From assembly GCA_045545635.1 (NCBI GenBank), contig JAZQBI010000093.1:1-41528 (forward strand): a DNA stretch of 41,528 nucleotides. Direction: 5' to 3'. The notes below the pieces were generated by a model, which saw only the letters and a list, made by a program, of their open reading frames with translations, was not told where the DNA came from and made no database searches. The stretch's first letter is position 1. Each line of letters opens with the position of its first letter. Shown here one piece after another: positions 26,361-34,542 of this stretch. A program made the position numbers and the translations under genes. This DNA is from RGIG8748 sp045545635 (GTDB lineage: Bacteria; Bacillota; Clostridia; UMGS1810).

Positions 26361-26409
26361 AAAAATTTTAAGAAATTTACAAAAACCTATGGAAATTTGT
26401 TTTTTAATG

Positions 26410-26418
26410 TGATATAAT
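26410..26418 (+). promoter_or_regulatory. Promoter of ftsZ (extended -10)
   Basis: TGATATAAT, an extended -10 element; the -35 position 17 bases upstream (TGGAAA, 26390-26395) is moderate. It lies about 100 bases before the ftsZ start, so ftsZ can be expressed apart from the mraZ operon. Confidence 0.55.
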
Positions 26419-26516
26419 ATATCGAAAATAGCTTTTTGTACTAATTTAAGACACATGAAAATTCACATAATTATAGAAGAAAAAGCAAGACTGAAATACT
26501 TAAGGAGGAAAAAACT

Positions 26517-27608
26517 ATGAACATGGAAAATACCGGTACAGTTGTAGGTGCTAACATGAAAGTTGTCGGTGTCGGCGGCGGCGGAAACAATGCCGTAAAC
26601 CGTATGATAGATGACGGACTTGCAGGTGTTCAGTTTATCGCGATAAATACCGATAAGCAGGTACTCTACGGAGATAACGGTTCAAGAGCCGGTCTCAAAA
26701 TTCAGATTGGCGAAAAGCTTACAAAAGGTCTCGGTGCAGGTGCAAAACCTGAAATCGGACAGAAAGCGGCAGAAGAAAGCCGTGAGGAAATCAAGCAGGC
26801 TATTCAGGAAGCAAATATGGTGTTTGTAACAGCAGGTATGGGCGGCGGTACAGGTACCGGTGCAGCTCCCGTTGTTGCGTCCATTGCAAAGGAAATGGGC
26901 ATACTCACCGTAGGCGTTGTTACAAAGCCTTTCAGATTTGAAGGTAAAAAGAGAATGCAGCAGGCAGAAGAGGGCGTTGACAGCTTAAAGGACAACGTTG
27001 ATGCACTTGTTGTTATCCCCAATGACAAGCTTCTGGAAATCTGCGACAAGAAGACAACCATGCAGGAAGCCTTCAAAATGGCAGACGATGTGTTAAGTCA
27101 GGGTGTTAAGGGTATATCTGACCTTATTTCTTCTCCCGGTTACATTAACTTGGATTTTGCAGACATCCAGTCTGTAATGAGAAACACAGGTGTGTGCCAT
27201 ATGGGTATTGGCCGTGCAACAGGCGAAAACAGAGCCGAGGAAGCAGTTAAGATGGCTATCAACAGTCCTCTTCTTGAAACAACAATCGACGGTGCTACCA
27301 AGGTTGTTCTCAATGTTTCCGGAAGTGCTGATCTTGGTCTTATGGAAATCGAACAGGCTTCCGAGCTTGTACATCAGCTTGTTTCCGACGATGCGGATAT
27401 CATCTTTGGTACATCCATCGATCCTTCACTGGGTGACGAAGTTGTTATCACAATTGTTGCAACAGGATTTGAGGGCAGTGCACCCAAAGCATCTGCAGAA
27501 GAAGAGCAGGTTACTTCCGGCGGAATCTTTGGTGCTATGGGTTCAAACTCCAAATTTGATGTAGATGATGTGGTTATCCCCACATTTTTAAACAGACCCA
27601 TTGACTGA
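26517..27608 (+). CDS. ftsZ: Cell division GTPase FtsZ
   Basis: 363 residues. Tubulin-like GTPase that forms the Z-ring. GTP signature GGGTGTG at 109-115; N-terminal VVGVGGGGNNAVNRM; the T7 synergy loop region NLDFADIQSVM; and the C-terminal peptide DDVVIPTFLNR that binds membrane-tethering partners. The linker before this peptide is short, about 30 residues. RBS AAGGAGG 8 bases before the first ATG. No ftsA precedes it, so the membrane anchor must be encoded elsewhere (FtsA or SepF). Confidence 0.97.
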   Translation: MNMENTGTVVGANMKVVGVGGGGNNAVNRMIDDGLAGVQFIAINTDKQVLYGDNGSRAGLKIQIGEKLTKGLGAGAKPEIGQKAAEESREEIKQAIQEANMVFVTAGMGGGTGTGAAPVVASIAKEMGILTVGVVTKPFRFEGKKRMQQAEEGVDSLKDNVDALVVIPNDKLLEICDKKTTMQEAFKMADDVLSQGVKGISDLISSPGYINLDFADIQSVMRNTGVCHMGIGRATGENRAEEAVKMAINSPLLETTIDGATKVVLNVSGSADLGLMEIEQASELVHQLVSDDADIIFGTSIDPSLGDEVVITIVATGFEGSAPKASAEEEQVTSGGIFGAMGSNSKFDVDDVVIPTFLNRPID

Positions 27609-27631
27609 TTTTTGCATGAGGTAAAAGACAT

Positions 27632-28090
27632 ATGAAATGCCCCTATTGTGAGTATCTCGAAAGCAAGGTAATAGATTCAAGACCGGTAGACGACGGAAGC
27701 TCCATAAGACGGAGAAGAGAGTGCCTTAAATGCGAAAGACGTTTTACCACCTATGAGCAGGTGGAATCCGTTCCTTTGGTTGTTATTAAAAAGGACGGAA
27801 AGCGTCAGGTCTACAACCGTCAGAAGCTTATGAACGGAATTCTTCGTGCTTGCGAAAAAACTCCCGTAAGCTTTACCGAGATTGAAAAGGCAGTAATAGA
27901 AATAGAGACAACACTTAACAACAAGCTGGACCGTGAGGTATCATCTACTGAGATTGGTGAGCTTGTTATGGATAAGCTAAAGGAAATGAACGATATTGCA
28001 TATGTTCGTTTTGCTTCGGTTTACAGAGAGTTTAAGGATGTAAATACTTTCCTGGAAGAACTCAACAGTATGCTTCATCACAGGGAGTAG
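27632..28090 (+). CDS. nrdR: Ribonucleotide reductase repressor NrdR
   Basis: 152 residues, typical length. Zn-ribbon with Cys3, Cys6, Cys31 and Cys34 (CPYC ... ECLKCERRFTTYE), followed by an ATP-cone (VVIKKDGKRQVYNRQKLMNGILRAC). NrdR senses ATP/dATP and represses nrd genes at NrdR boxes. It lies 23 bases after ftsZ, as in many Clostridia. Confidence 0.96.
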   Translation: MKCPYCEYLESKVIDSRPVDDGSSIRRRRECLKCERRFTTYEQVESVPLVVIKKDGKRQVYNRQKLMNGILRACEKTPVSFTEIEKAVIEIETTLNNKLDREVSSTEIGELVMDKLKEMNDIAYVRFASVYREFKDVNTFLEELNSMLHHRE

Positions 28091-28096
28091 ACTTTT

Positions 28097-29071
28097 ATGA
28101 AAATAGGAAATCTTACACTTGAAAACAGTGTTTTTCTTGCACCTATGGCAGGGGTTACAGACCTGCCATTTCGTGTTATATGTAAGAAATTCGGAGCAGG
28201 CCTTGTATATTCGGAAATGGTGAGTTCCAAGGCTATGCACTATAATGACAAAAAAACCATGGGGCTTCTTTTGACAAATGCAGATGAAGCCCCTCTTGCC
28301 GTGCAGATTTTTGGCCACGAGCCGGAGATAATGGCCGAGAGTGTTCCCAAAGCACTCTCCACCGGTGCAAAGCTTCTTGACATCAATATGGGTTGCCCTG
28401 CACCAAAGGTTGCAAATAACGGTGACGGAAGCTCCCTTCTCAAAACACCGCAGCTCATAGGCAAAATCGTCCGTGCAGTAAAGGATGTATCCCCCGTACC
28501 TGTCACCTGCAAGATGCGAATCGGTTTTGATGATATTGCCGATGTTGCCGAAATTGCCCGAATAATGGAAGCAAACGGTGCCGATGCCATATGTGTGCAC
28601 CCAAGGACAAGACAGATGTATTACAGCGGAAATGCCATGTGGCAGTATATAAAAGAGGTAAAGGACGCAGTAAGAATTCCCGTTATCGGTAACGGAGACA
28701 TACATTCCTGTGCTGATGCAAAGAAAATGGCGGATATGACAGGATGCGATGCAGTTATGATAGGAAGAGCTGCCAGAGGCAATCCCTTTATATTCGGAGA
28801 GGTTCTTGCGTATCTATCCGGAGAGGAATATATCCATCCTGATGCTATGGAAAGAATGAAGGTTCTTACAGAGCAGATAGAAATGCTGGTAAGTCAGAAG
28901 GGTGAGTATATCGGTGTGCGTGAAGCCAGAAAGCATGTGGCGTGGTACACCAAAAATCTTAAGGGAAGTGCGGAGATAAGACAGAGAGTATGCTCTATAG
29001 AAAGTCTGGACGAGCTTAAAGACACCATATATAAATATGCAGAAACACTGGTGACTCAAAATGAAGATTAA
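28097..29071 (+). CDS. dusB: tRNA-dihydrouridine synthase
   Basis: 324 residues. FMN-dependent TIM-barrel enzyme that reduces uridine to dihydrouridine in tRNA. Motifs: FLAPMAGVTDLPFR at the start, YSEMVSSKAMHY, NMGCPAPKV with catalytic Cys100, TCKMRIGFDD, ICVHPRTRQMYYSG, IGNGDIHS and MIGRAARGNPFIF. Of the DusB type. GGGAG before ATG. It overlaps the next gene by 11 bases. Confidence 0.94.
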   Translation: MKIGNLTLENSVFLAPMAGVTDLPFRVICKKFGAGLVYSEMVSSKAMHYNDKKTMGLLLTNADEAPLAVQIFGHEPEIMAESVPKALSTGAKLLDINMGCPAPKVANNGDGSSLLKTPQLIGKIVRAVKDVSPVPVTCKMRIGFDDIADVAEIARIMEANGADAICVHPRTRQMYYSGNAMWQYIKEVKDAVRIPVIGNGDIHSCADAKKMADMTGCDAVMIGRAARGNPFIFGEVLAYLSGEEYIHPDAMERMKVLTEQIEMLVSQKGEYIGVREARKHVAWYTKNLKGSAEIRQRVCSIESLDELKDTIYKYAETLVTQNED

Positions 29072-29438
29072 AATGACCAATAAAATACTTGTTCCTTTTG
29101 TTGTGATTTTGATGGGGATTCTTTTTGCTCTGGCATTTTTATTAAGAGGTTTTAATCCGCAAAATCCTGTTGTCCGTATCAAAAAAGGAAAACAAATTGT
29201 TGAGGAAATAAGAATGTCGGATGTAGAGGATTATAAGCTTGTTAATCTTGGTACAAACATGGTACGCATAGAGCCGGACGGTGTATATATGGAAAATGCA
29301 AGTTGTCCCGATAAGCTTTGTGTTCATCAGGGAAAAATCAATAAAGCGGGAGAGTCCATCATATGCCTGCCAAACAAAATAATTGTGGAAATAACAGGAA
29401 AAAAGTCGGATGTTGATGCAGTTTCGGGAGCGAGATAA
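29061..29438 (+). CDS. NusG domain II-containing protein (DUF1312)
   Basis: 125 residues: one N-terminal membrane helix, then a NusG_II domain (GTNMVRIEPDGVYMENASCPDKLCVHQGKI and ICLPNKIIVEI) with two conserved cysteines that frame the C-P-D-K-L-C motif. Proteins of this type usually stand next to a Gx transporter gene, as here, and often near flavin/Rnf-type genes; their function is unknown. They are not the transcription factor NusG. It may start at 29061 or at ATG 29073. Confidence 0.88.
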   Translation: MKIKMTNKILVPFVVILMGILFALAFLLRGFNPQNPVVRIKKGKQIVEEIRMSDVEDYKLVNLGTNMVRIEPDGVYMENASCPDKLCVHQGKINKAGESIICLPNKIIVEITGKKSDVDAVSGAR

Positions 29439-29439
29439 T

Positions 29440-29988
29440 ATGAAAACATCACAGCTTACCCGTTGCGGGATTTTTGCCGCAATGGCACTTATAATACATA
29501 TAATTGAATCCTACATACCGCCTCTTGCACCAATACCCGGTATAAAGGTAGGATTTGCAAATATCATTACCCTTGCGGCGATATATCTTCTGGGAAACAA
29601 AGAGGCTTTTATGATACTTATTGTCCGGATAGTACTGGGTAATATCTTTTCGGGACAGATGATGTCCCTTGTGTACAGTCTGTCAGGCGGACTTTTGTGT
29701 TACCTTGTAACGGTACTTTTAAAGGATTTATTCCGCGGAAAAACAATATGGGCACTTGGCGTAATAGGTGCCATAGCACATAACATCGGGCAGACGGTTT
29801 GTGCTTTTTTTCTTTTTAATACAGGTTCAGTATTGTACTACGGAATAGTGCTTTGCATAGCGTCCTGCATAACAGGAACTATCACGGGCATCTGTGCCCA
29901 GACAATAGTAAATCATATGAAAAAGGATAAGAAAAATGAAAACGGTATTTGTGATAAATCCTGCAGCGGGAAAAAAAGCAGGAAATGA
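29440..29988 (+). CDS. Gx transporter family protein (annotated as heptaprenyl diphosphate synthase component I)
   Basis: 182 residues with five or six membrane helices. The N-terminus LTRCGIFAAMALIIHIIESYIPPLAPIPGIKVGFANIITL is the signature of this family; it resembles the S-components of ECF vitamin transporters more than a prenyl synthase, and the substrate is not known. I chose the ATG at 29440 because GGGAG lies 9 bases upstream. Paired with the NusG_II gene, it may be a small membrane module. Its last 53 bases overlap the lipid-kinase gene. Confidence 0.85.
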   Translation: MKTSQLTRCGIFAAMALIIHIIESYIPPLAPIPGIKVGFANIITLAAIYLLGNKEAFMILIVRIVLGNIFSGQMMSLVYSLSGGLLCYLVTVLLKDLFRGKTIWALGVIGAIAHNIGQTVCAFFLFNTGSVLYYGIVLCIASCITGTITGICAQTIVNHMKKDKKNENGICDKSCSGKKSRK

Positions 29989-30853
29989 CAATTTGAAATC
30001 GAAAATAGAGATTGCCGCAAGAAACAAAAATGCGGACTTTGAGATATATACTACTAAATTAGTAGGTGATGCAGAGAGGTTTGTGCGTGACTATCCTTGT
30101 GACGCTACAGAGCTATGCTTTGTTGCCTGCGGAGGAGACGGAACTCTTTCCGAGGTGGTAACAGGTTCCATAAATAGAAAAGATTGCCTTATAGCTGTTT
30201 TGCCCATAGGTACGGGAAACGATTTTTGCAGAAACTTCTGCCAGAATGAAATAGAAGAAATTTTTGACGGACATACAGTAGACTGCGATGCAATAAAATG
30301 CACTTTGATAAATGGAGATACAAAAAAAGTTTTGTACTGTGCCAATATGATAAATATAGGCTTTGACTGTAATGCCGCGGATTTGTGTTCCCGTATGAAA
30401 ACAAAACCGCTTATTTCGGGTACTCTTGCCTATGTGCTGTCGGTTCTTGTGATGCTTATAAGGAAAAAAGGTGCGGACGTGAGTATTGATGCGGATGGTA
30501 ATCTTCACAGGGGAAGGCTTCTTCTTGCCACCTTTGCCAACGGATGTTTTTGCGGAGGAGGATTCAGGAGTAATCCGTATGCTTCTGTAACAGACGGACT
30601 TATCAATGTAAATATAATAAAAAATGTCACCAGGCTGAAGTTTATTTCCCTCTTGCCATCATACAAAAACGGCACTTTTGTCAGTAAAAAGGGTATAGAG
30701 AAAATTCTTACTGCAGGAAGCTACAAAAAGATTTCTGTAAAATCCCTAAAAGGGCAGCTTAAGGTCTGCATAGACGGGGAGATACACTATGGCACGGAGA
30801 TGACATTTGAGGTGGTGCCGTCTGCCTTTACTTTTGTTGGCAAAAGGAAATAA
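29936..30853 (+). CDS. Diacylglycerol/lipid kinase family protein (YegS/DagK type)
   Basis: 305 residues. ATP-dependent lipid kinase with the DAGK catalytic motif CGGDGTLSEV and VLPIGTGNDFCRNF (nucleotide binding), and a C-terminal beta-sandwich ending in KVCIDGE (Mg site). These enzymes return diacylglycerol to phospholipid synthesis or phosphorylate other lipids. The ATG at 29936 lies 53 bases inside the upstream gene, with GGATAAG as RBS; the family N-terminus (VFVINPAAGKKAG) starts there, so the overlap is real. It ends the ftsZ gene set: a new promoter follows. Confidence 0.92.
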   Translation: MKTVFVINPAAGKKAGNDNLKSKIEIAARNKNADFEIYTTKLVGDAERFVRDYPCDATELCFVACGGDGTLSEVVTGSINRKDCLIAVLPIGTGNDFCRNFCQNEIEEIFDGHTVDCDAIKCTLINGDTKKVLYCANMINIGFDCNAADLCSRMKTKPLISGTLAYVLSVLVMLIRKKGADVSIDADGNLHRGRLLLATFANGCFCGGGFRSNPYASVTDGLINVNIIKNVTRLKFISLLPSYKNGTFVSKKGIEKILTAGSYKKISVKSLKGQLKVCIDGEIHYGTEMTFEVVPSAFTFVGKRK

Positions 30854-30869
30854 AAATCCGTTTACCTAC

Positions 30870-30898
30870 TTGAAAATTTTCCTCTTTTATAGTAATAT
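30870..30898 (+). promoter_or_regulatory. Promoter before the cysteine desulfurase gene
   Basis: TTGAAA (30870-30875), 17 bases, TAATAT (30893-30898), 31 bases before the start codon. It opens the run of genes down to the cation efflux gene. Confidence 0.5.
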
Positions 30899-30929
30899 CT
30901 AATATATAATATATATGGAGCAGTTTTTT

Positions 30930-32069
30930 ATGGAAGTATATCTTGATAATAGTGCCACCACAAGACCTTATACCGAGGTTGTGGATGAGATGGCATCTGT
31001 CCTTACGGATGTATATGCAAATCCGTCCTCCCTTCATTCTCTTGGAAAAAAGGCGGAGGACAGAATAAATGAGGCGAGGTCGTATATAGCAGGTACTCTT
31101 TCCTGCACTCCGGGAGAAATTGTCTTTACCGGAGGCGGAACGGAAAGCGATAACCTTGCCGTAATCGGCATTGCCGAAACATACAAAAAAAACGGTAACA
31201 AAATAATAACACAGAAAACCGAACATATGGCAGTTCTTGAATCCATGCGTTATCTGGAGAGTATGGGTTTTGAGGTCTATTATGCCGATGTTGACAAAAA
31301 CGGCATAGTGGATGCAGATGATGTAATATCCCACATAGATGACAAGACCATTCTTGTGAGCATAATGCACGTAAACAGCGAGACCGGAGCTATAATGCCA
31401 ATTGAAAAAATCGGAGACGCAGTAAATCACAAGGATTGCTTTTTCCATGTAGATGCTGTGCAGTCCTACGGCAAAATACCCATAAATCCCGAAAAAATGG
31501 GTATAGACCTTCTTAGTATATCCTCTCACAAGATACACGGACCAAACGGCGTCGGTGCACTTTATGTAAAAAAAGGAGTACGTCTTACTCCCCGTATTCA
31601 CGGCGGAAAACAGGAGGCAGGACTTCGTTCGGGTACGGAAAATGTTGCAGGAATTGCAGGCTTTCACAAAGCGGCACAAATCAAGTTTGCCAATATGGAT
31701 TCTGCCCGTGAGCACATACAATCGCTTAAAAATTCTCTTTCGGAAAAAATCGTATCACAGATAGATAATGCAGTTATCAATTCACCGGATGACAGTATAT
31801 ACTGCATACTTAATGTTTCTTTTCCGGGGCTCAAATCCGAGGTGCTCTTGCATGTTCTTGAGACAAGGGGCATATATGTATCCACAGGCTCAGCATGTAA
31901 TTCAAAAAAGAAGCTCAGCTATGTGCTGAAATCCATGGGAATAAAGGATAATGTGATTGATTCCGCAATCAGAATAAGTCTGAGTGAATTTAATACTCAG
32001 GAGGAAATCGATTATACGGTTAATACACTCAAAAAGGAAGTCGAACTCCTTAGAAAAATTATGAGATAG
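30930..32069 (+). CDS. Cysteine desulfurase (NifS/IscS family)
   Basis: 379 residues. PLP enzyme that takes sulfur from cysteine as an enzyme persulfide. PLP lysine K201 in SSHKIHGPNGVGAL; active-site Cys323 in STGSACNS followed by SYVLKSMG; N-terminal YLDNSATTRPY. I chose the ATG at 30930, where GGAG is 9 bases upstream. It lies directly before thiI, as nifZ does in B. subtilis, so its most likely job is to supply sulfur for 4-thiouridine in tRNA (and thiamine) through ThiI. It could also serve Fe-S cluster assembly. Confidence 0.93.
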   Translation: MEVYLDNSATTRPYTEVVDEMASVLTDVYANPSSLHSLGKKAEDRINEARSYIAGTLSCTPGEIVFTGGGTESDNLAVIGIAETYKKNGNKIITQKTEHMAVLESMRYLESMGFEVYYADVDKNGIVDADDVISHIDDKTILVSIMHVNSETGAIMPIEKIGDAVNHKDCFFHVDAVQSYGKIPINPEKMGIDLLSISSHKIHGPNGVGALYVKKGVRLTPRIHGGKQEAGLRSGTENVAGIAGFHKAAQIKFANMDSAREHIQSLKNSLSEKIVSQIDNAVINSPDDSIYCILNVSFPGLKSEVLLHVLETRGIYVSTGSACNSKKKLSYVLKSMGIKDNVIDSAIRISLSEFNTQEEIDYTVNTLKKEVELLRKIMR

Positions 32070-32081
32070 GGGACTTTGAAA

Positions 32082-33248
32082 TTGAAAAAAATTGTACTCG
32101 TCAGATATGGCGAAATTATACTAAAAGGCTACAACCGTCCTGTTTTTGAGGATGCACTGGTCAGAAACATCAGAGCCGCAATCAAAGAGGCAGGCGAGGT
32201 TAATATAACAAGAGCTCAGGCAACCATATATATTGAGCCTATGGTAAGTGATGATCAGGCAGATGTCATTGTTGCAAAGCTCAAAAAGGTTTTTGGTATT
32301 GTGTCTATTGTTGTGGCTTATAAGGCAGAAAAGACCATTGATGCCGCTTTTGATGAAATTAAGGAAAGCTTTGACGGCATCCTGAAATCAAAATCCACAT
32401 TCAAGGTAGAGGCAAAGCGTGCCGACAAAAAATTCCCCCTCAAATCTCCCGAGATATGTGCGGAAATCGGCGGAAGAATTCTTGCAAAATATCACAATCT
32501 CAAGGTTGATGTAAAGAACCCCGAGGTTACGGTTCATGTGGAAATGAGAGAAAATTTCTGCTATGTTCATACCGGCAGAGAAAAGGGAATCGGCGGTATG
32601 CCCACCGGCACCAACGGAAGAGCAATGCTTCTTCTTTCAGGCGGTATAGATTCTCCCGTTGCAGGTTATATGATAGGAAAAAGGGGTGTTCAGCTTGAGG
32701 CAATACACTTCTTCAGCTATCCCTACACCAGCGAAAGAGCCAAGGACAAGGTTATGTCTCTGGCAAAGATTATCGGAGAATATATGGGTGGACTCAAGGT
32801 TCACATTGTTCCCTTTACGGACATTCAGCTTGCAATAAGAGATAAATGCCCCGAAGAGCATCTCACTCTCGTTATGCGCAGATTTATGATGCAGATTTCT
32901 CAGAAGATAGCGGAAAAGAGACACTGCTCCGCACTTATCACGGGAGAGAGCATAGGACAGGTGGCAAGCCAGACCATGGCGGCACTTGCAGTAACCAATG
33001 ATGCGGTTACCATGCCCGTATTCAGACCGCTTATCGGTATGGATAAGGAAGAAATAGTGGAAATATCAAGAAGGATAGATACCTTTGAAACATCAATTCT
33101 TCCCTATGAGGATTGCTGTACGGTATTTACTCCAAGGCATCCGTCAACAAAGCCAAAGATAGAAAAGGTAATCCTTTCCCAGAATCTTCTGGCTTGGGAA
33201 AAGATGGTAGATGAAGCAGTTGAGGGAACAGAAGTTTTAGAGGTGTGA
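32082..33248 (+). CDS. thiI: tRNA 4-thiouridine synthetase ThiI
   Basis: 388 residues: ferredoxin-like and THUMP domains (about 1-165), then a PP-loop ATPase domain with LLLSGGIDSPVAGYM (SGGIDS at 186-191). It adenylates U8 of tRNA and introduces sulfur. The C-terminal rhodanese domain with the catalytic Cys of E. coli ThiI is absent, which is usual in Firmicutes, where the desulfurase upstream delivers sulfur directly. TTG start at 32082: AGGGG lies 9 bases before it (the in-frame TTG at 32076 is only 3 bases from it). Confidence 0.94.
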   Translation: MKKIVLVRYGEIILKGYNRPVFEDALVRNIRAAIKEAGEVNITRAQATIYIEPMVSDDQADVIVAKLKKVFGIVSIVVAYKAEKTIDAAFDEIKESFDGILKSKSTFKVEAKRADKKFPLKSPEICAEIGGRILAKYHNLKVDVKNPEVTVHVEMRENFCYVHTGREKGIGGMPTGTNGRAMLLLSGGIDSPVAGYMIGKRGVQLEAIHFFSYPYTSERAKDKVMSLAKIIGEYMGGLKVHIVPFTDIQLAIRDKCPEEHLTLVMRRFMMQISQKIAEKRHCSALITGESIGQVASQTMAALAVTNDAVTMPVFRPLIGMDKEEIVEISRRIDTFETSILPYEDCCTVFTPRHPSTKPKIEKVILSQNLLAWEKMVDEAVEGTEVLEV

Positions 33249-33252
33249 TAAA

Positions 33253-33732
33253 TTGCAGAAAGCATTAGATAAGCTCTACGGTTTACTAAAATCCAAAAAT
33301 AAAACAATAGCAACGGCGGAAAGCTGTACAGGCGGTATGATAGGTGCCGCAATCACATCCCTTGCAGGTGTGAGCCAATACTACGGCTACGGTGTTGTTA
33401 CCTATGCCAACGAAGCCAAGGAAAAGCTCCTTGGTGTATCCCACGACACTCTGGAAACCTATGGTGCAGTAAGCGAGGAAACTGCTGGAGAGATGGCACT
33501 CGGAGCACTCAGAATATCGGATGCCGATATTTCGGTAGCAGTAACGGGTATTGCAGGTCCCGGCGGCGGAAGCAGTGAAAAGCCTGTTGGACTTGTGTAT
33601 ATAGGCATAGCCACAAAGGATAACACCTATGTGTACAAAAATATATTTTCCGGTTCCAGAGACGAGGTACGGAGGTCAACCGTAAAAAAAGCACTGCAAT
33701 TGGTTTGTGATACACTTGAAAAAGGAGAATAG
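33253..33732 (+). CDS. CinA C-terminal-type nicotinamide-nucleotide amidase
   Basis: 159 residues. Only the C-terminal domain of CinA (PncC family), which deamidates nicotinamide mononucleotide to nicotinate mononucleotide in NAD recycling. Motifs: TAESCTGGMIGAAITS (catalytic Ser/Thr region), YGYGVVTYANEAK, VTGIAGPGGGSSEKPVGLVYIG. The N-terminal MoaB-like domain of full-length CinA is missing, but the protein is complete as a PncC-type enzyme. TTG start with GAGGTG upstream. CinA near recA is a usual arrangement in Firmicutes. Confidence 0.92.
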   Translation: MQKALDKLYGLLKSKNKTIATAESCTGGMIGAAITSLAGVSQYYGYGVVTYANEAKEKLLGVSHDTLETYGAVSEETAGEMALGALRISDADISVAVTGIAGPGGGSSEKPVGLVYIGIATKDNTYVYKNIFSGSRDEVRRSTVKKALQLVCDTLEKGE

Positions 33733-33736
33733 GAAA

Positions 33737-34525
33737 ATGAAAATATACATTATGGCAGATATAGAGGGAATAAGCGGTGTCTATCTGAAAGAGCAGGTTA
33801 TGGCTGCGGGAGACCGATACAACGAGGGTAGAAATCTTCTCACAAGAGAAGCCAATATCTGTGCAGAAGCACTCAAGGAGGCGGGAGTGGAAACCGTATA
33901 TTTCCACGACTGTCACGGCATGGGAAAAAGCCTTATATGGGACAAGGTTTCCCCTGCCATAGACTATGTTGTGTGCGGTAACGAAAATTCTGACCGTTTC
34001 TCACATCACGTAAAAGAGTGTGACGGTGTAATTCTTCTCGGCTATCACGCAATGGCAGGGGAAAAGGGAATTCTTGAACACACAATAATGAGTGGTCAGT
34101 GGCAGAATTGCTATGTAAACGGAGTAAGAGCAGGGGAAGTTATGATAGATGCCGGAATACTCGGAGATATGGATATCCCCGTGATTATGGTTTCCGGTGA
34201 CGATGCGGTTGCAAAGGAAGCACAAGAGATTCTTCCGGGAGTTGTTACTGCCGTGGTAAAAGAGTGTGTTGCATGCAATACCGCAGTGCTCTATCCTCCT
34301 GCAAAGGCAGAAGCGGAAATAAGAGAGAAAACCAAACAGGCAATAGAAAACATAGGCAATATGAAGCCCTACAAGATATCTGCACCCGTAAAGTTCACAA
34401 TAGACCTTGTGGAGAGGGGACAGATTCCCAATATTCACTCCAAGCCCTATATGACAGTGGAGAATCCCAGAAGATATTCGGTAACGGGTGACAGTGTAGT
34501 TGATGCATTCTATAAGTGCTTATAA
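33737..34525 (+). CDS. M55-family D-aminopeptidase (DppA-like)
   Basis: 262 residues. Zn-dependent D-aminopeptidase of the DppA family, which forms a ten-subunit ring in B. subtilis and cleaves D-Ala-D-Ala-type peptides. The metal ligands line up at the same positions as in that enzyme, as I remember them: Asp8, Glu10 (MADIEG), His60 (HDCHG), His104 (GYHAMAG) and Glu134; His115 in LEHTIMSG is next to the active site. I chose the ATG at 33737, with AAAGGAG upstream. It stands between the amidase and recA, an unusual insertion. Turnover of peptidoglycan peptides is a plausible role. Confidence 0.92.
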   Translation: MKIYIMADIEGISGVYLKEQVMAAGDRYNEGRNLLTREANICAEALKEAGVETVYFHDCHGMGKSLIWDKVSPAIDYVVCGNENSDRFSHHVKECDGVILLGYHAMAGEKGILEHTIMSGQWQNCYVNGVRAGEVMIDAGILGDMDIPVIMVSGDDAVAKEAQEILPGVVTAVVKECVACNTAVLYPPAKAEAEIREKTKQAIENIGNMKPYKISAPVKFTIDLVERGQIPNIHSKPYMTVENPRRYSVTGDSVVDAFYKCL

Positions 34526-34542
34526 ATTATGAGGTGATAGAA

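Noticed and set aside
30828..31721. 297-codon minus-strand open frame over the cysteine desulfurase gene
   Set aside because: Shadow frame of a well-identified gene, with unnatural composition.
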